A stretch of DNA of 64,000 nucleotides, taken from contig NZ_JAIRBB010000003.1 of NCBI RefSeq assembly GCF_022008395.1, positions 124,001 through 188,000 on the forward strand, read 5' to 3'. The notes under the pieces are model-generated. The model saw only the letters and a program-made list of their open reading frames with translations, was not told where the DNA came from and searched no databases. The position numbers and the translations under genes were made by a program. Origin of the DNA: Aequorivita xiaoshiensis. GTDB lineage: Bacteria > Bacteroidota > Bacteroidia > Flavobacteriales > Flavobacteriaceae. Each line of letters starts with the position of its first letter. Position 1 is the first letter of the stretch. This document shows, in pieces, positions 1 to 9,439 of the stretch.

Positions 1-657
1 GCTACTGAAATGAAGATGTCTGACTATATCGAACTTATAAAATCGAAACCTACCGATTTAAGAATCTTCTTCTACGATCTTAAGGTGAAATTGCCAGAAC
101 TTCTAAAAGATTTTGAATATCCCAATATTGGTTTAAAGTTTTTTAAACGTCTTCCGGTGCTGTTTTTTGGAGGTGAAGGTTCTAAGGTTTTACCACATTA
201 CGACATGGACTTAGCAGACTTAGTGCATTTCCATTTTCAGGGGACTAAGAGAGTTTTGCTTTTCTCTCCCGAGCAAACTAAATATTTATATAAAATTCCA
301 TTTGCAGTACATAATTTAGAAACCATCGATTTAGATAATCCCGATTTTGACGAATATCCTGCGTTAAAATATGTGGAAGGAATTCACGCGACGATGCAAC
401 ACGGTGATGCCCTGTATATGCCAAGCGGTTATTGGCACTATATAAAATATTTAAATGGAGGCTTTTCTATGACACTTCGAGCTTTTCCAAGGCATTTAGG
501 TCGTTTTGGAAATATGCTTTACAATGTGTTTTTTATGCGACATTTCGAAAATATAATGCGAAAATCATTTGGGCAAAAGTGGATTGATTATAAAGAAAAC
601 CGTGCCTATAAAAAAACAAATAATAGGGTAGCCAAGCTGAATGATCAAAATTTATAA
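1..657 (+). CDS. cupin-like (JmjC-type) domain protein, 5' partial
   Basis: The frame is open to the window edge, and family members are usually longer, so the start probably lies upstream; the first ATG inside is at 10. The protein resembles the cupin_8/JmjC-like Fe(II)/2-oxoglutarate oxygenase fold. A candidate metal-binding HxD is seen in LPHYDMD (H63 and D65 counted from the ATG at 10), and a distal histidine in PSGYWHY near residue 140. The hydrophobic, basic C-terminus is typical of flavobacterial members. The substrate is unknown. The next gene starts 2 nt after the stop, so the two are very probably cotranscribed. Fold assignment is good; the enzymatic role is inference. Confidence 0.75.
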   Translation, partial: ATEMKMSDYIELIKSKPTDLRIFFYDLKVKLPELLKDFEYPNIGLKFFKRLPVLFFGGEGSKVLPHYDMDLADLVHFHFQGTKRVLLFSPEQTKYLYKIPFAVHNLETIDLDNPDFDEYPALKYVEGIHATMQHGDALYMPSGYWHYIKYLNGGFSMTLRAFPRHLGRFGNMLYNVFFMRHFENIMRKSFGQKWIDYKENRAYKKTNNRVAKLNDQNL

Positions 658-659
658 GG

Positions 660-2318
660 ATGAAGATTTCAGGAAAGTTACTTGCATTTGCGTTTTTAAT
701 ATTTCTTTTGAATTCGTGTGGAGTGTCAAAATCTGTAAACAATAGACCTAATGTCAGTGACTATAACTCTTCGATTCCTGAAAAAATTAAAATAAACGAT
801 TCTACTTTTATAGCTGGGAACAACTTCTTCTTAAAAAACAAACAAGGTTTGTGGGAGTTATATGTGGAAGGAAATCCATTGCAAATTGGGGAGATAACTG
901 GAAGCCTTACGCAAAAACAACTTCAAAATCAGGAGGCTTATATCTTCAATATGGTGGAAGATATAATCCCTTCAAAGTTTCAACAATTTCTACTTCGTAA
1001 GTTTTTGGCTTGGTACAATCGCAAAATGTATCAACATATCCCTGAGGAATATAAATCCGAAATTTATGGTCTTTCTCAATATTCATCATCAAATTTCAGT
1101 GAAATTGGCGAGCCTTATTTGCGAATACTATACTTGCACGGCGCTCACGACATTGGCCATGCAATGCAAGATTTAATGCTAGTTGGGTGTTCATCGTTCG
1201 CTGTATGGGGAGATAAAACAGTCGACAATGATTTGCTAATTGGAAGAAATTTCGATTTTTATGCTGGAGATGACTTTGCTAAGGAGAAAATAATCTCTTT
1301 TGTAAACCCTTCAAAAGGGCACAAGTTTATGTCGGTAACTTGGGGTGGAATGATTGGTGTAGTGTCTGGGATGAATGCGCAAGGTTTAACAGTTACTATA
1401 AATGCTGGGAAATCTAAAATTCCCTTAATTGCTAAAACACCAATATCTATAGTAACACGCGAAATTCTTCAATACGCATCTACTATTGATGAGGCAATTG
1501 CTATTGCCAAAAAGCGTGAGGTATTTGTATCCGAAGCTATTTTTGTAGGTAGCGCTAAGGATAAAAAAGCAGTTGTTATTGAAGTTTCACCGGATAATTT
1601 TGGTGTTTATGAAGTAGAAAATACCAATAAACTTATATGTAGTAATCACTTTCAAAGTGAAGAATATCAAAATGACCAACGCAATATAAAATGGATAGAA
1701 GAGAGTCATTCTATGTACCGTTTTGAAAGGATGCAAGAACTGATTTCAGAAAAAGAAAAAATTGATGTTAAAGATGCAGTTGCCATTCTACGAAATAAAA
1801 AGGGGTTAGATAACAAAGAAATAGGTTTTGGAAATGAAAAAGCCTTAAACCAACTTTTGGCCCATCATGGGATTGTTTTTAAACCAGAAAGTAAAAAGGT
1901 GTGGGTTTCTTCAAATCCCTATCAATTAGGAGAATTTGTGGAATACGATTTAGATGAGATTTTTATGAATAGGGAGGACAACCCAGCAATTACTACCGTT
2001 TCTAACAGGAAAGGGAATATTCCTGAAGATAAGTTTATACATTCAAAAGCATTTAAAGACTATCAAGAATACCGAGTTTTGGAGCGTGAAGTTGAAAAAG
2101 CTATTTCGGAAAAAGAAACACTTTCCCAGGAAACCATTTTAGCCTTACAACAAAAAAACCCAGAGTATTGGAAAGCCTATTATTTAATAGGAAAGTATTA
2201 CTTTGGAAAAAAATATGACGCCGCCGCAAAACTTGCTTTTGAAAAAGCGTTGACCAAAGAAATAACAACAGTTACCGATAGACAAAGTATTGAAAAATAT
2301 CTTCGGAAATTAAACTAA
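660..2318 (+). CDS. C45-family autoproteolytic acyltransferase/hydrolase lipoprotein
   Basis: The protein starts with a lipoprotein signal (hydrophobic residues 7-17, lipobox LLNSC, lipidated Cys20), so it should sit on the periplasmic face or outer membrane. Around residue 177 the motif VGCSSFAVWGD, followed by GRNFDF, matches the Ntn-hydrolase nucleophile region of the acyl-CoA:6-aminopenicillanate acyltransferase (C45) family; Cys177 would become the N-terminal nucleophile after self-cleavage. About 80 C-terminal residues (from about 470) look helical and TPR-like. Family members cleave or transfer acyl groups on amides, but the substrate here cannot be read from sequence. It lies 2 nt after the cupin-like gene and 62 nt before an adenylate-forming enzyme. 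Confidence 0.8.
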   Translation: MKISGKLLAFAFLIFLLNSCGVSKSVNNRPNVSDYNSSIPEKIKINDSTFIAGNNFFLKNKQGLWELYVEGNPLQIGEITGSLTQKQLQNQEAYIFNMVEDIIPSKFQQFLLRKFLAWYNRKMYQHIPEEYKSEIYGLSQYSSSNFSEIGEPYLRILYLHGAHDIGHAMQDLMLVGCSSFAVWGDKTVDNDLLIGRNFDFYAGDDFAKEKIISFVNPSKGHKFMSVTWGGMIGVVSGMNAQGLTVTINAGKSKIPLIAKTPISIVTREILQYASTIDEAIAIAKKREVFVSEAIFVGSAKDKKAVVIEVSPDNFGVYEVENTNKLICSNHFQSEEYQNDQRNIKWIEESHSMYRFERMQELISEKEKIDVKDAVAILRNKKGLDNKEIGFGNEKALNQLLAHHGIVFKPESKKVWVSSNPYQLGEFVEYDLDEIFMNREDNPAITTVSNRKGNIPEDKFIHSKAFKDYQEYRVLEREVEKAISEKETLSQETILALQQKNPEYWKAYYLIGKYYFGKKYDAAAKLAFEKALTKEITTVTDRQSIEKYLRKLN

Positions 2319-2380
2319 TTGAATTAAAAAGGCGTGGAGTTTTATAAACCTTAAGGTCTTGCTTCAAAAAAGAACAGTAA

Positions 2381-3682
2381 ATGATTCCAGAAATAGAAAA
2401 AGCATCCAAAGAAGAGATAAAAGTCTTTCAAGAAGAGAAACTCAAAGACACGCTAGAATATCTAAATGAGAAATCTCCATTTTACAAACGTTTTTTTAAG
2501 GAAAACAACATTAACGTTTCAGAAATAAAGAAGTTAGAAGACCTTTATAAAATTCCTGTTACTACCAAAGATTTTCTACAGCGCTACAATGATGATTTTA
2601 TATGTGTTCCAAGAGCTGAAATTATAGATTATGTTACAACCTCTGGAACTTTGGGTGACCCTGTAATATTTGCACTTACCGATAACGATTTAAACCGCTT
2701 AGCCTATAACGAAGCCATTTCATTTGAGTGTGCAGGAGTTAAGAAGACCGATGTTATGCAGTTGATGACGACAATCGACCGCAGGTTTATGGCAGGGTTG
2801 GCTTACTTTTTAGGTGCTCGAAAATTGGGAGCGGGAATCATTCGGGTTGGATCCGGGATTCCTGAGCTACAATGGGATTCGATTTTAAAATTTAATCCTA
2901 CTTACTTAATTACAGTGCCTTCGTTTCTTTTAAAACTTATAGAATATGCAAAACAACACAATATAGATTTAAAAAATACAGGTGTTAAAGCAGCTATATG
3001 CATTGGTGAGCCTATTCGCGATCAAGATTTTTCTTTGAATATTCTGTCAAAAAAAATTAAAAAAGAATGGGATATTGAGTTGTTTTCTACTTATGCTTCT
3101 ACCGAAATGAGTACAGCATTTAATGAATGTGAATATCACGTAGGTGGTCATCACCATCCAGAGTTGATTATTGCTGAAATTTTGGATGAAAATAATAATC
3201 CGGTAAAAATTGGTGAGGTGGGTGAACTTACCATTACCACCTTAGGTGTTGAAGCGATGCCTTTATTGCGTTTTAAAACTGGTGATATGGTTCAGGCAAG
3301 TGATGAAAAGTGCAAGTGTGGGCGTAATACCATGCGCTTAGGGCCAGTTGTTGGGCGTAAAAAGCAAATGATTAAATATAAGGGAACTACCTTGTATCCT
3401 CCAGCGATGTATAATATTTTAAACAACTTTTCAGAAGTTGAAAGCTATGTAATTGAAGTATTCCACAATGAATTAGGTACCGATGAAATCTCTATAAAGA
3501 TTGCTTCCGATAATATTTCCGAAGAACTTCTCTTAGATATCAAGGATCATTTTCGAGCAAAATTACGAGTAGCGCCAAAGTTAGAATTTGCCTCATCTGA
3601 AGAGATCCAAGCACTTAGGTTTCCACCTTTAAGTAGAAAGCCTGTGGACTTGATAGATCACAGGCTTCAAAAAAATAAATAG
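2381..3682 (+). CDS. phenylacetate-CoA ligase-like adenylate-forming enzyme
   Basis: At 433 aa this has the length of PaaK-type ligases. The phosphate-binding loop is TSGTLGDP (residues 87-94), and RFKTGDM followed by a Cys-rich CKCGR stretch matches the adenylation core and the small metal site seen in many PaaK relatives. Such enzymes activate a carboxylic acid (often aromatic) as an acyl-adenylate and then a CoA thioester. No other phenylacetate-catabolism gene is nearby, so the real acid is unknown. The neighbouring C45 acyltransferase and cupin-like gene suggest a small acyl or aryl pathway. The gene converges on the usp gene with only 8 nt between the stops. Confidence 0.85.
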   Translation: MIPEIEKASKEEIKVFQEEKLKDTLEYLNEKSPFYKRFFKENNINVSEIKKLEDLYKIPVTTKDFLQRYNDDFICVPRAEIIDYVTTSGTLGDPVIFALTDNDLNRLAYNEAISFECAGVKKTDVMQLMTTIDRRFMAGLAYFLGARKLGAGIIRVGSGIPELQWDSILKFNPTYLITVPSFLLKLIEYAKQHNIDLKNTGVKAAICIGEPIRDQDFSLNILSKKIKKEWDIELFSTYASTEMSTAFNECEYHVGGHHHPELIIAEILDENNNPVKIGEVGELTITTLGVEAMPLLRFKTGDMVQASDEKCKCGRNTMRLGPVVGRKKQMIKYKGTTLYPPAMYNILNNFSEVESYVIEVFHNELGTDEISIKIASDNISEELLLDIKDHFRAKLRVAPKLEFASSEEIQALRFPPLSRKPVDLIDHRLQKNK

Positions 3683-3690
3683 GTATTTCT

Positions 3691-4512
3691 TTATTTCTTA
3701 AAAGTAATTACTGGCATATTAGCATGGTTAACCATATCCTCACTGATACTTCCATTAAAAAAGTGTGAAATACCTTTGCGTCCGTGGGTGGCCATACCGA
3801 TTAATTCGCCATTTATAAATTTTGTGAAGTTTAGTATTCCTTTTTCTACAGAAGTGTCGTTATAGATATTTAGAGAGTAATTTTCAATCGCAATACCATC
3901 TACAAAATCCTCCATTAATTTCTGAGCTTGCCCAGAAGTTTTAAAACCTGCAGGCGTGTTCACATATAGCAAATGTAGTTTTGCGTCAATTTTCTTAGCA
4001 AAATCATAAGCTTGAATTAATGTACCACGTGAATTTTCAGAAAAATCAGTTGCAAAAACAAAATCCTCCACATTAAATTCTGAATGATTATTTTTTATCA
4101 CCAAAACTGGAACCTCGGAGGTGCGAACAACTTTTTCGGTGTTACTTCCTACAAACATTTCTTTAAACCCACTAGCACCGTTAGATCCCATAACGATAAG
4201 ATCTATGTCATAATTCTTACAAGCCTCATTAATATCTTCAAAAATTTCGTTGTGACCAATTGTCTCGTTTATCGTTATTCCCTCAAGGAAGTCGCTATTT
4301 CTAAGGTCGTTAAAGCGTTTCTCCGTAAGTTTTATAAAATACAACGATTCAGGAAGGCTACCTGAATCTTTAGCAGTAGCGTATTGCATTGGAATTTCCA
4401 AAGAGTGCAAAACGTAAACTTCACTATTGTGTTTCTTAGCTAATTTTATAGCTACTTTAAGGGCATTTTCGGCTTGTTCGGAAAAATCGGTAGGGACTAA
4501 AATACGTTTCAT
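3691..4512 (-). CDS. universal stress protein, tandem UspA domains
   Basis: The 273-aa protein contains two UspA folds. The N-terminal domain (about 1-140) starts MKRILVPTDFSEQAENAL and carries the ATP-binding signature MGSNGASGFKEMFVGSNTE; the second (about 145-273) begins VEDFVFATDFSENS and ends with MATHGRKGISHFFNGS, a weaker nucleotide loop. Flavobacterial tandem Usp proteins are cytoplasmic stress or energy-state proteins of poorly known function. The gene is divergent from rimP; a TATTTTTG box on the minus strand (4561-4554) can serve as its promoter. The 3' end nearly touches the convergent ligase gene. Confidence 0.92.
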   Translation of the reverse strand: MKRILVPTDFSEQAENALKVAIKLAKKHNSEVYVLHSLEIPMQYATAKDSGSLPESLYFIKLTEKRFNDLRNSDFLEGITINETIGHNEIFEDINEACKNYDIDLIVMGSNGASGFKEMFVGSNTEKVVRTSEVPVLVIKNNHSEFNVEDFVFATDFSENSRGTLIQAYDFAKKIDAKLHLLYVNTPAGFKTSGQAQKLMEDFVDGIAIENYSLNIYNDTSVEKGILNFTKFINGELIGMATHGRKGISHFFNGSISEDMVNHANMPVITFKK

Positions 4513-4553
4513 AAATAGATTTGGGATTAATTTTTTTTAGCGATGATAATTTA

Positions 4554-4561
4554 CAAAAATA
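4554..4561 (-). promoter_or_regulatory. Bacteroidota -7 box for the usp gene
   Basis: The minus strand reads TATTTTTG, an exact TAnnTTTG match, about 42 nt upstream of the usp ATG. No clear TTG -33 element is seen at the usual distance, so support is from the -7 box and position only. Confidence 0.45.
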
Positions 4562-4602
4562 AATCGGTTACCCTTGATTTTTATAATATTAAAAAATTAT
4601 AG

Positions 4603-4610
4603 TATATTTG
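4603..4610 (+). promoter_or_regulatory. Bacteroidota -7 box for rimP-nusA-infB
   Basis: TATATTTG matches the TAnnTTTG consensus, 66 nt before the rimP ATG. A TTG at 4574-4576 lies 26 nt upstream, somewhat farther than usual. Transcription would start near 4615, just upstream of the hairpin at 4636-4656. Confidence 0.55.
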
Positions 4611-4635
4611 CACCGATTTTGATACGAAAATATCT

Positions 4636-4661
4636 GAGGGGACTAAAAGTCCCCTCTTTTT
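4636..4661 (+). terminator. terminator-like hairpin in the rimP leader (possible attenuator)
   Basis: A perfect 9-bp stem (GAGGGGACT / AGTCCCCTC) with an AAA loop is followed directly by TTTTT. It lies between the predicted rimP promoter and the rimP start, and the upstream gene is divergent, so it cannot serve as the end of a preceding gene. If it works, it would stop transcription about 45 nt after initiation, as an attenuator of the rimP-nusA-infB operon. Confidence 0.7.
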
Positions 4662-4675
4662 ATAGCTAAAAAACG

Positions 4676-5137
4676 ATGCGAGAAAAAGTAGCACAACTAC
4701 TAGAAACTGCTTTAGCAGAAAACCAATCTCTGTTTTTGATCGACCTAAATATTACTGAAGATAACCAAATACGGGTCATCCTTGACGGCGATAAAGGCGT
4801 TACGGTTGAAGATTGTATAGCTGTTAGCCGACAAATTGAACATAATTTGGACCGTGAGGAATATGATTTCTCATTAGAAGTAATGTCATCGGGTGTTTCA
4901 GAACCTTTGACTTTACCTAGGCAGTATAAAAAGAACTTAGGTAGAATGCTTAAAGTGAAAACTAAAAACGAAGAAAAAATTGAAGGCGAATTAATCGCTG
5001 CGAACGAAGAAAGTTGTACCTTGAAGTGGTCTGTGCGAGAGCCTAAACCAGTAGGTAAGGGGAAAGTTACCGTTCAAAAAGAGGCAACTCTGCCTTATGA
5101 AGATATTATGGAAGCAAAAGTGATGATAACATTTTAA
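4676..5137 (+). CDS. rimP: ribosome maturation factor RimP
   Basis: RimP binds the free 30S subunit and is needed for its maturation. The 153-aa length and two-domain build fit: an N-terminal alpha/beta domain (about 1-75, with [16 protein letters not shown]) and a C-terminal SH3-like domain (about 80-153, beginning with the conserved [12 protein letters not shown]...R junction). It heads the conserved rimP-nusA-infB order, 10 nt before nusA. The start ATG lies 15 nt after the leader hairpin's U-tract. In many bacteria this operon is autoregulated through NusA, and the hairpin in the leader would be a possible control point. Confidence 0.95.
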   Translation: MREKVAQLLETALAENQSLFLIDLNITEDNQIRVILDGDKGVTVEDCIAVSRQIEHNLDREEYDFSLEVMSSGVSEPLTLPRQYKKNLGRMLKVKTKNEEKIEGELIAANEESCTLKWSVREPKPVGKGKVTVQKEATLPYEDIMEAKVMITF

Positions 5138-5147
5138 TAGAATTGAT

Positions 5148-6380
5148 ATGGAAAACTTAGCACTAATCGATTCTTTTTCAGAGTTTAAAGATGATAAGCA
5201 AATAGATAGGGTAACGCTTATGGCGATACTTGAAGACGTTTTCAGAAATGCACTGAAAAAGAAATATGGAAGTGACGATAACTTTGATATAATTGTAAAC
5301 CCTGATAAAGGGGATTTGGAGATTTGGAGAAACCGTGTTGTGGTTGCAGATGGAGAAGTAGAGGATCCAAACGAAGAGATTTCTTTAAGCGAAGCACAAA
5401 AAATTGAGCCGGATTTTGAGATTGGAGAGGATGTTTCGGAAGAAGTAAAGTTAATCGACCTAGGGCGTCGTTCTATTTTGGCATTGCGTCAAAACCTTAT
5501 TTCAAAAATTCACGAGCACGATAATACGATCATCTATAAGCAATTTAAAGATCTTGAAGGAGAAATTTACACTGCTGAGGTTCATCACATTCGCCATCGA
5601 GCTGTTATATTGTTGGACGATGAAGGGAATGAAGTTATTCTTCCAAAAGATAAACAAATTCCTTCAGACTTTTTTAGAAAAGGAGATAACGTTCGTGGAA
5701 TTATTGAAAGCGTTGATTTAAAGGGAAATAAGCCGACAATTATTATGTCGCGCGCAAACCCAATTTTCCTTGAAAAATTATTCGAACAAGAAATTCCAGA
5801 AGTATTTGACGGTTTAATTACGGTTAAAAACGTAGTTCGTATTCCTGGTGAAAAAGCAAAAGTTGCTGTAGATTCATACGATGATCGTATTGACCCTGTA
5901 GGCGCTTGTGTTGGTATGAAAGGTTCAAGAATACACGGTATTGTACGTGAACTTGGAAACGAAAATATCGATGTTATAAATTATACAAGTAATATTAACC
6001 TTTATATTACACGTGCATTAAGCCCGGCAAAAGTAACTTCAATTAAAATAAATGAAGACACTAAGCGAGCTGAAGTGATTCTTCGTCCTGAAGAAGTGAG
6101 TAAAGCAATTGGTCGTGGGGGGCATAACATTCGCCTTGCAGGTCAATTAACAGGTTATGAAATAGATGTGCTTCGTGAAGGCGCAGAAGAAGACGTAGAG
6201 TTGCGTGAATTCTCAGATGAAATAGAAGGCTGGATCATCGAAGAATTCCATAAAATAGGTCTAGACACAGCTAAGAGTGTGCTAGAACACGATATCAAGG
6301 ATTTGGTTAAACGAACCGATTTGGAGGAAGAAACAATTCTTGATGTAATTAATATATTAAAAGAAGAATTTGAAGAGTAG
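5148..6380 (+). CDS. nusA: transcription termination/antitermination factor NusA
   Basis: NusA binds RNA polymerase and nascent RNA and modulates pausing, termination and antitermination. The order is N-terminal polymerase-binding domain (about 1-125), S1 domain (about 130-200), KH1 and KH2 (about 225-345, with VGACVGMKGSRIHGIVREL and AIGRGGHNIRLA as the GxxG RNA-binding loops). After a short acidic tail it stops at 410 aa, without the two C-terminal AR repeats of the E. coli protein, which is the normal form in this phylum. It is the middle gene of rimP-nusA-infB, 59 nt before infB. Confidence 0.97.
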   Translation: MENLALIDSFSEFKDDKQIDRVTLMAILEDVFRNALKKKYGSDDNFDIIVNPDKGDLEIWRNRVVVADGEVEDPNEEISLSEAQKIEPDFEIGEDVSEEVKLIDLGRRSILALRQNLISKIHEHDNTIIYKQFKDLEGEIYTAEVHHIRHRAVILLDDEGNEVILPKDKQIPSDFFRKGDNVRGIIESVDLKGNKPTIIMSRANPIFLEKLFEQEIPEVFDGLITVKNVVRIPGEKAKVAVDSYDDRIDPVGACVGMKGSRIHGIVRELGNENIDVINYTSNINLYITRALSPAKVTSIKINEDTKRAEVILRPEEVSKAIGRGGHNIRLAGQLTGYEIDVLREGAEEDVELREFSDEIEGWIIEEFHKIGLDTAKSVLEHDIKDLVKRTDLEEETILDVINILKEEFEE

Positions 6381-6439
6381 TTGAAACTTTGACTACTTTT
6401 ATACAAATTTTTTAAAAAGAAAAACAGGAAAAAGCATTT

Positions 6440-9295
6440 ATGGCTGGAGTAAAGAAAAAAAGACTAAGTCAGGTATTACGCGAATTTAATATTTCGTTGG
6501 ATCGTGCCGTGGAATTTTTGAGCACAAAAGGTTTCGATGTGGTTGCAAGTCCAAACACTAAAATAACGGGCGATGAATACGAAGTTCTTTTTGAAGAGTT
6601 TGAAACCGACAAAAGTAAAAAAGTAGAATCCAAGGAAATTGGCGAGGAAAAGCGCAAGGAGAAAGAAGAGCTTCGATTAGCGCGTGAGCGTGAGCTTGAA
6701 GAAAAGCAAAAGAAAGAAGAAGCTTCTCGAGTAATCAGAGCTGGCGCTAAACTTGAAGGTCCTAAACAAATAGGTAAGATTGATCTTTCTACAGGGAAAC
6801 CTAAGGAAGAAGAGCCTGAAGCTGCTGAAAAGTCAGTTGAGGTGGAGCCTGCTAAAGAAGAAAAGGTAGAGGTTGAAAAACAAGAAAAGCCTGAAGTTGT
6901 AGCAGAAAAACCTAAAGCCGAAAAACCAAAAGTTGAGGAAAAACCTGAGGTAGAAAAAAAGGCTGAGAAAGAAAAGGTTGTAGAAGAAAAGCCAAAAACG
7001 AAACCAGCTCCTCCTGCTAAAAAAGAAGAAGTAGAAAAGCCTGCTGAAGCTCCTGTTTCTAAAAAAGAAACTAAAGAAGAACCGAAAGTTGAGCCTAAGG
7101 TTGAATCTAAAGAAGAAGCCAAAGAAGAGTCTTCAAATAAAGATTCGGATACGGTAACTACAAAATACCGCAAACTGGAAGGTCCAAACTTTACAGGACA
7201 AAAAATTGATCTTTCTCAGTTTAAAAAACCTGAGAAGAAAAAAGATTCCAAAACAGACGCTAACAAAGACAAAAAGGGTAAGCGTCGTCGTATAAGCAAA
7301 GAAGCTCCTAAAACTGCCAAAGGTGGAAACTTTAGAGATAATCGTGGAAAAGGTAGAAAGCCGCGTCCAAATACGCCTAAAGAAGAGCCTAGCGAAGAAG
7401 AAGTGCAAAAACAAGTGCGCGAAACTTTAGAAAAACTTCAAGGTAAGTCTTCTAAAGGGAAGGGTGCTAAGTACCGTCGTGAAAAACGAGATTTCCACCG
7501 TCAGAAAACTGAGGATGAAATGGCGCAACAAGAAGCGGAAAGTAAGCTTCTTAAGATTACTGAGTTTGTAACAGCTAGTGAAATGGCAACTATGATGGAT
7601 GTTCCTGTTACCAAAATTATTTCAGCTTGTATGAGTTTGGGAATGATGGTAACGATGAATCAACGTCTAGATGCAGAAACGCTAAGTATTGTGGCAGATG
7701 AATTTGGATACGACGTTGAATTTATAACTGCAGATATTGAAGAGTCTATAGAGCGCAACGTAGATGCTCCTGAAGATTTATTGCCAAGAGCTCCAATTGT
7801 AACAGTAATGGGTCACGTGGATCACGGTAAGACGTCCTTGTTAGATAACATACGTAAGGAAAATGTAATTGCAGGTGAGTCTGGAGGTATTACGCAGCAT
7901 ATTGGTGCGTATGCCGTAGAGCTTGATGGTGGTCAAAAACTGGCTTTTCTTGATACCCCTGGTCACGAAGCGTTTACAGCGATGCGTGCTCGTGGTGCTC
8001 AAGTAACAGATATTGCAATTATTGTTGTAGCGGCAGATGATGATATTATGCCACAAACTAAGGAGGCCATAAGCCACGCACAAGCTGCGGGTGTGCCTAT
8101 AGTTTTCGCAATAAACAAAATAGATAAGCCTACTGCTAATCCAGAAAGGATTAAAGAACGACTAGCTCAAATGAACCTATTGGTTGAGGATTGGGGTGGA
8201 AAAATACAATCACACGATATTTCTGCTAAAACAGGAGTTGGTGTAAAAGAATTACTAGAAAAAGTATTGCTTGAAGCTGAATTATTAGAGCTTAAAGCAA
8301 ATCCGAATCGACAAGCAGATGGTACTATAGTAGAGGCATTCCTAGATAAAGGTCGTGGTTATGTTTCAACAGTACTAGTGCAAGGAGGTACCTTGAAGGT
8401 AGGAGACTACATACTAGCTGGACAGCATAGTGGTAAGGTTAAGGCAATGCAAGATGAACGTGGTAAAAATGTTCAGGAAGCAGGTCCGTCAACTCCAGTA
8501 TCCGTACTAGGTTTAGATGGTGCGCCTCAAGCGGGTGATAAGTTTAATGTGTTTGAAGATGAACGTGAAGCAAAATCTATCGCTACTAAACGTACCCAAT
8601 TACAGCGTGAGCAGTCGGTAAGAACACAACGTCATATTACACTTGATGAAATTGGTAGACGTATTGCTCTAGGAGACTTTAAAGAGCTTAATATTATCCT
8701 TAAGGGTGATGTGGATGGTTCTGTGGAAGCATTAACAGATTCATTCCAAAAACTATCTACTGAAGAAATTCAGGTGAATATAATCCATAAAGCTGTTGGT
8801 CCAATTACCGAAAGCGATGTGTTGTTAGCTTCTGCTTCCGATGCAATTATAATTGGATTTAACGTGCGTCCAATGGGTAATGCACGTCAGATAGCTGATA
8901 AAGAAGAAATAGATATCCGTACGTACTCTATCATTTACGATGCAATTGGCGACGTAAAGGATGCGATGGAAGGAATGCTATCTCCAGAGATGAAAGAAGA
9001 GATTACTGGTACAGCCGAAATTCGTGAAACATTCAAAATATCGAAAGTTGGAACCATTGCAGGTTGTATGGTGCTTACAGGTAAAATCTTTAGAAACTCG
9101 GGTATTCGTTTAATTCGTGAAGGTGTTGTGGTTTACACAGGTGAACTAGCTTCTTTAAAACGTTTCAAAGACGATGTGAAAGAAGTATCTAAAGGGTACG
9201 ACTGTGGTATTCAAATTAAAAACTACAACGATATTAGAGAAAACGATATTATTGAAGCTTTCCAAGAAGTAGCAGTGAAAAAGAAGTTGAAGTAA
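6440..9295 (+). CDS. infB: translation initiation factor IF-2
   Basis: IF-2 is the GTPase that brings initiator tRNA to the 30S subunit. The short IF2_N region (1-60, [19 protein letters not shown]) is followed by a long low-complexity stretch rich in Lys, Glu, Pro and Val (about 65-370), a second IF2_N domain (about 375-445), then the GTPase: G1 GHVDHGKTS from residue 458, G3 DTPGHEAF near 504, G4 NKID near 558. Domains II, III and IV fill the C-terminus. The charged repeats explain the long opposite-strand open frames here. A terminator follows at 9317-9355, closing the operon. Confidence 0.98.
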   Translation: MAGVKKKRLSQVLREFNISLDRAVEFLSTKGFDVVASPNTKITGDEYEVLFEEFETDKSKKVESKEIGEEKRKEKEELRLARERELEEKQKKEEASRVIRAGAKLEGPKQIGKIDLSTGKPKEEEPEAAEKSVEVEPAKEEKVEVEKQEKPEVVAEKPKAEKPKVEEKPEVEKKAEKEKVVEEKPKTKPAPPAKKEEVEKPAEAPVSKKETKEEPKVEPKVESKEEAKEESSNKDSDTVTTKYRKLEGPNFTGQKIDLSQFKKPEKKKDSKTDANKDKKGKRRRISKEAPKTAKGGNFRDNRGKGRKPRPNTPKEEPSEEEVQKQVRETLEKLQGKSSKGKGAKYRREKRDFHRQKTEDEMAQQEAESKLLKITEFVTASEMATMMDVPVTKIISACMSLGMMVTMNQRLDAETLSIVADEFGYDVEFITADIEESIERNVDAPEDLLPRAPIVTVMGHVDHGKTSLLDNIRKENVIAGESGGITQHIGAYAVELDGGQKLAFLDTPGHEAFTAMRARGAQVTDIAIIVVAADDDIMPQTKEAISHAQAAGVPIVFAINKIDKPTANPERIKERLAQMNLLVEDWGGKIQSHDISAKTGVGVKELLEKVLLEAELLELKANPNRQADGTIVEAFLDKGRGYVSTVLVQGGTLKVGDYILAGQHSGKVKAMQDERGKNVQEAGPSTPVSVLGLDGAPQAGDKFNVFEDEREAKSIATKRTQLQREQSVRTQRHITLDEIGRRIALGDFKELNIILKGDVDGSVEALTDSFQKLSTEEIQVNIIHKAVGPITESDVLLASASDAIIIGFNVRPMGNARQIADKEEIDIRTYSIIYDAIGDVKDAMEGMLSPEMKEEITGTAEIRETFKISKVGTIAGCMVLTGKIFRNSGIRLIREGVVVYTGELASLKRFKDDVKEVSKGYDCGIQIKNYNDIRENDIIEAFQEVAVKKKLK

Positions 9296-9316
9296 CAACT
9301 AGTTTCTATAAATATT

Positions 9317-9355
9317 AAAAACGCTCTGAAAATTAACTTTCCGGAGCGTTTTTTT
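9317..9355 (+). terminator. intrinsic terminator of the rimP-nusA-infB operon
   Basis: AAAAACGCTC pairs with GAGCGTTTTT around a loop that itself can form a short GAAA/TTTC extension, followed by TTTTTTT. It starts 21 nt after the infB stop. Confidence 0.85.
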
Positions 9356-9386
9356 GTTTAAACTATTTTAAATCCTAAGTATCCTG

Positions 9387-9422
9387 CAAGGTGTAATTGC
9401 GAGGCACTAAGCAATTTCCTTG
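9387..9422. repeat. REP-like palindromic element
   Basis: CAAGG...CCTTG encloses ATTGCGAGGCACTAAGCAAT, giving an interrupted hairpin. The inner core resembles, from memory, the ATTGCGAGGCACGAAGCAAT type of intergenic repeat seen in many Bacteroidota genomes. Only one copy was noticed in this window, so the repeat status rests on that recollection. Confidence 0.45.
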
Positions 9423-9439
9423 TAGGTATAAGTAACAGT

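Noticed and set aside
3638-3667. A 9-bp perfect inverted repeat (AAGCCTGTG/CACAGGCTT) at the end of the PaaK-like gene.
   Set aside because: It is near the convergent stops but has no U-tract on either strand in the right place, so I did not call it a terminator.
6469-7173. Long minus-strand open frame opposite infB, rich in Ser, Phe and Thr.
   Set aside because: It is the reverse reading of the Lys/Glu/Pro-rich IF-2 spacer, so it is an artefact of codon bias.
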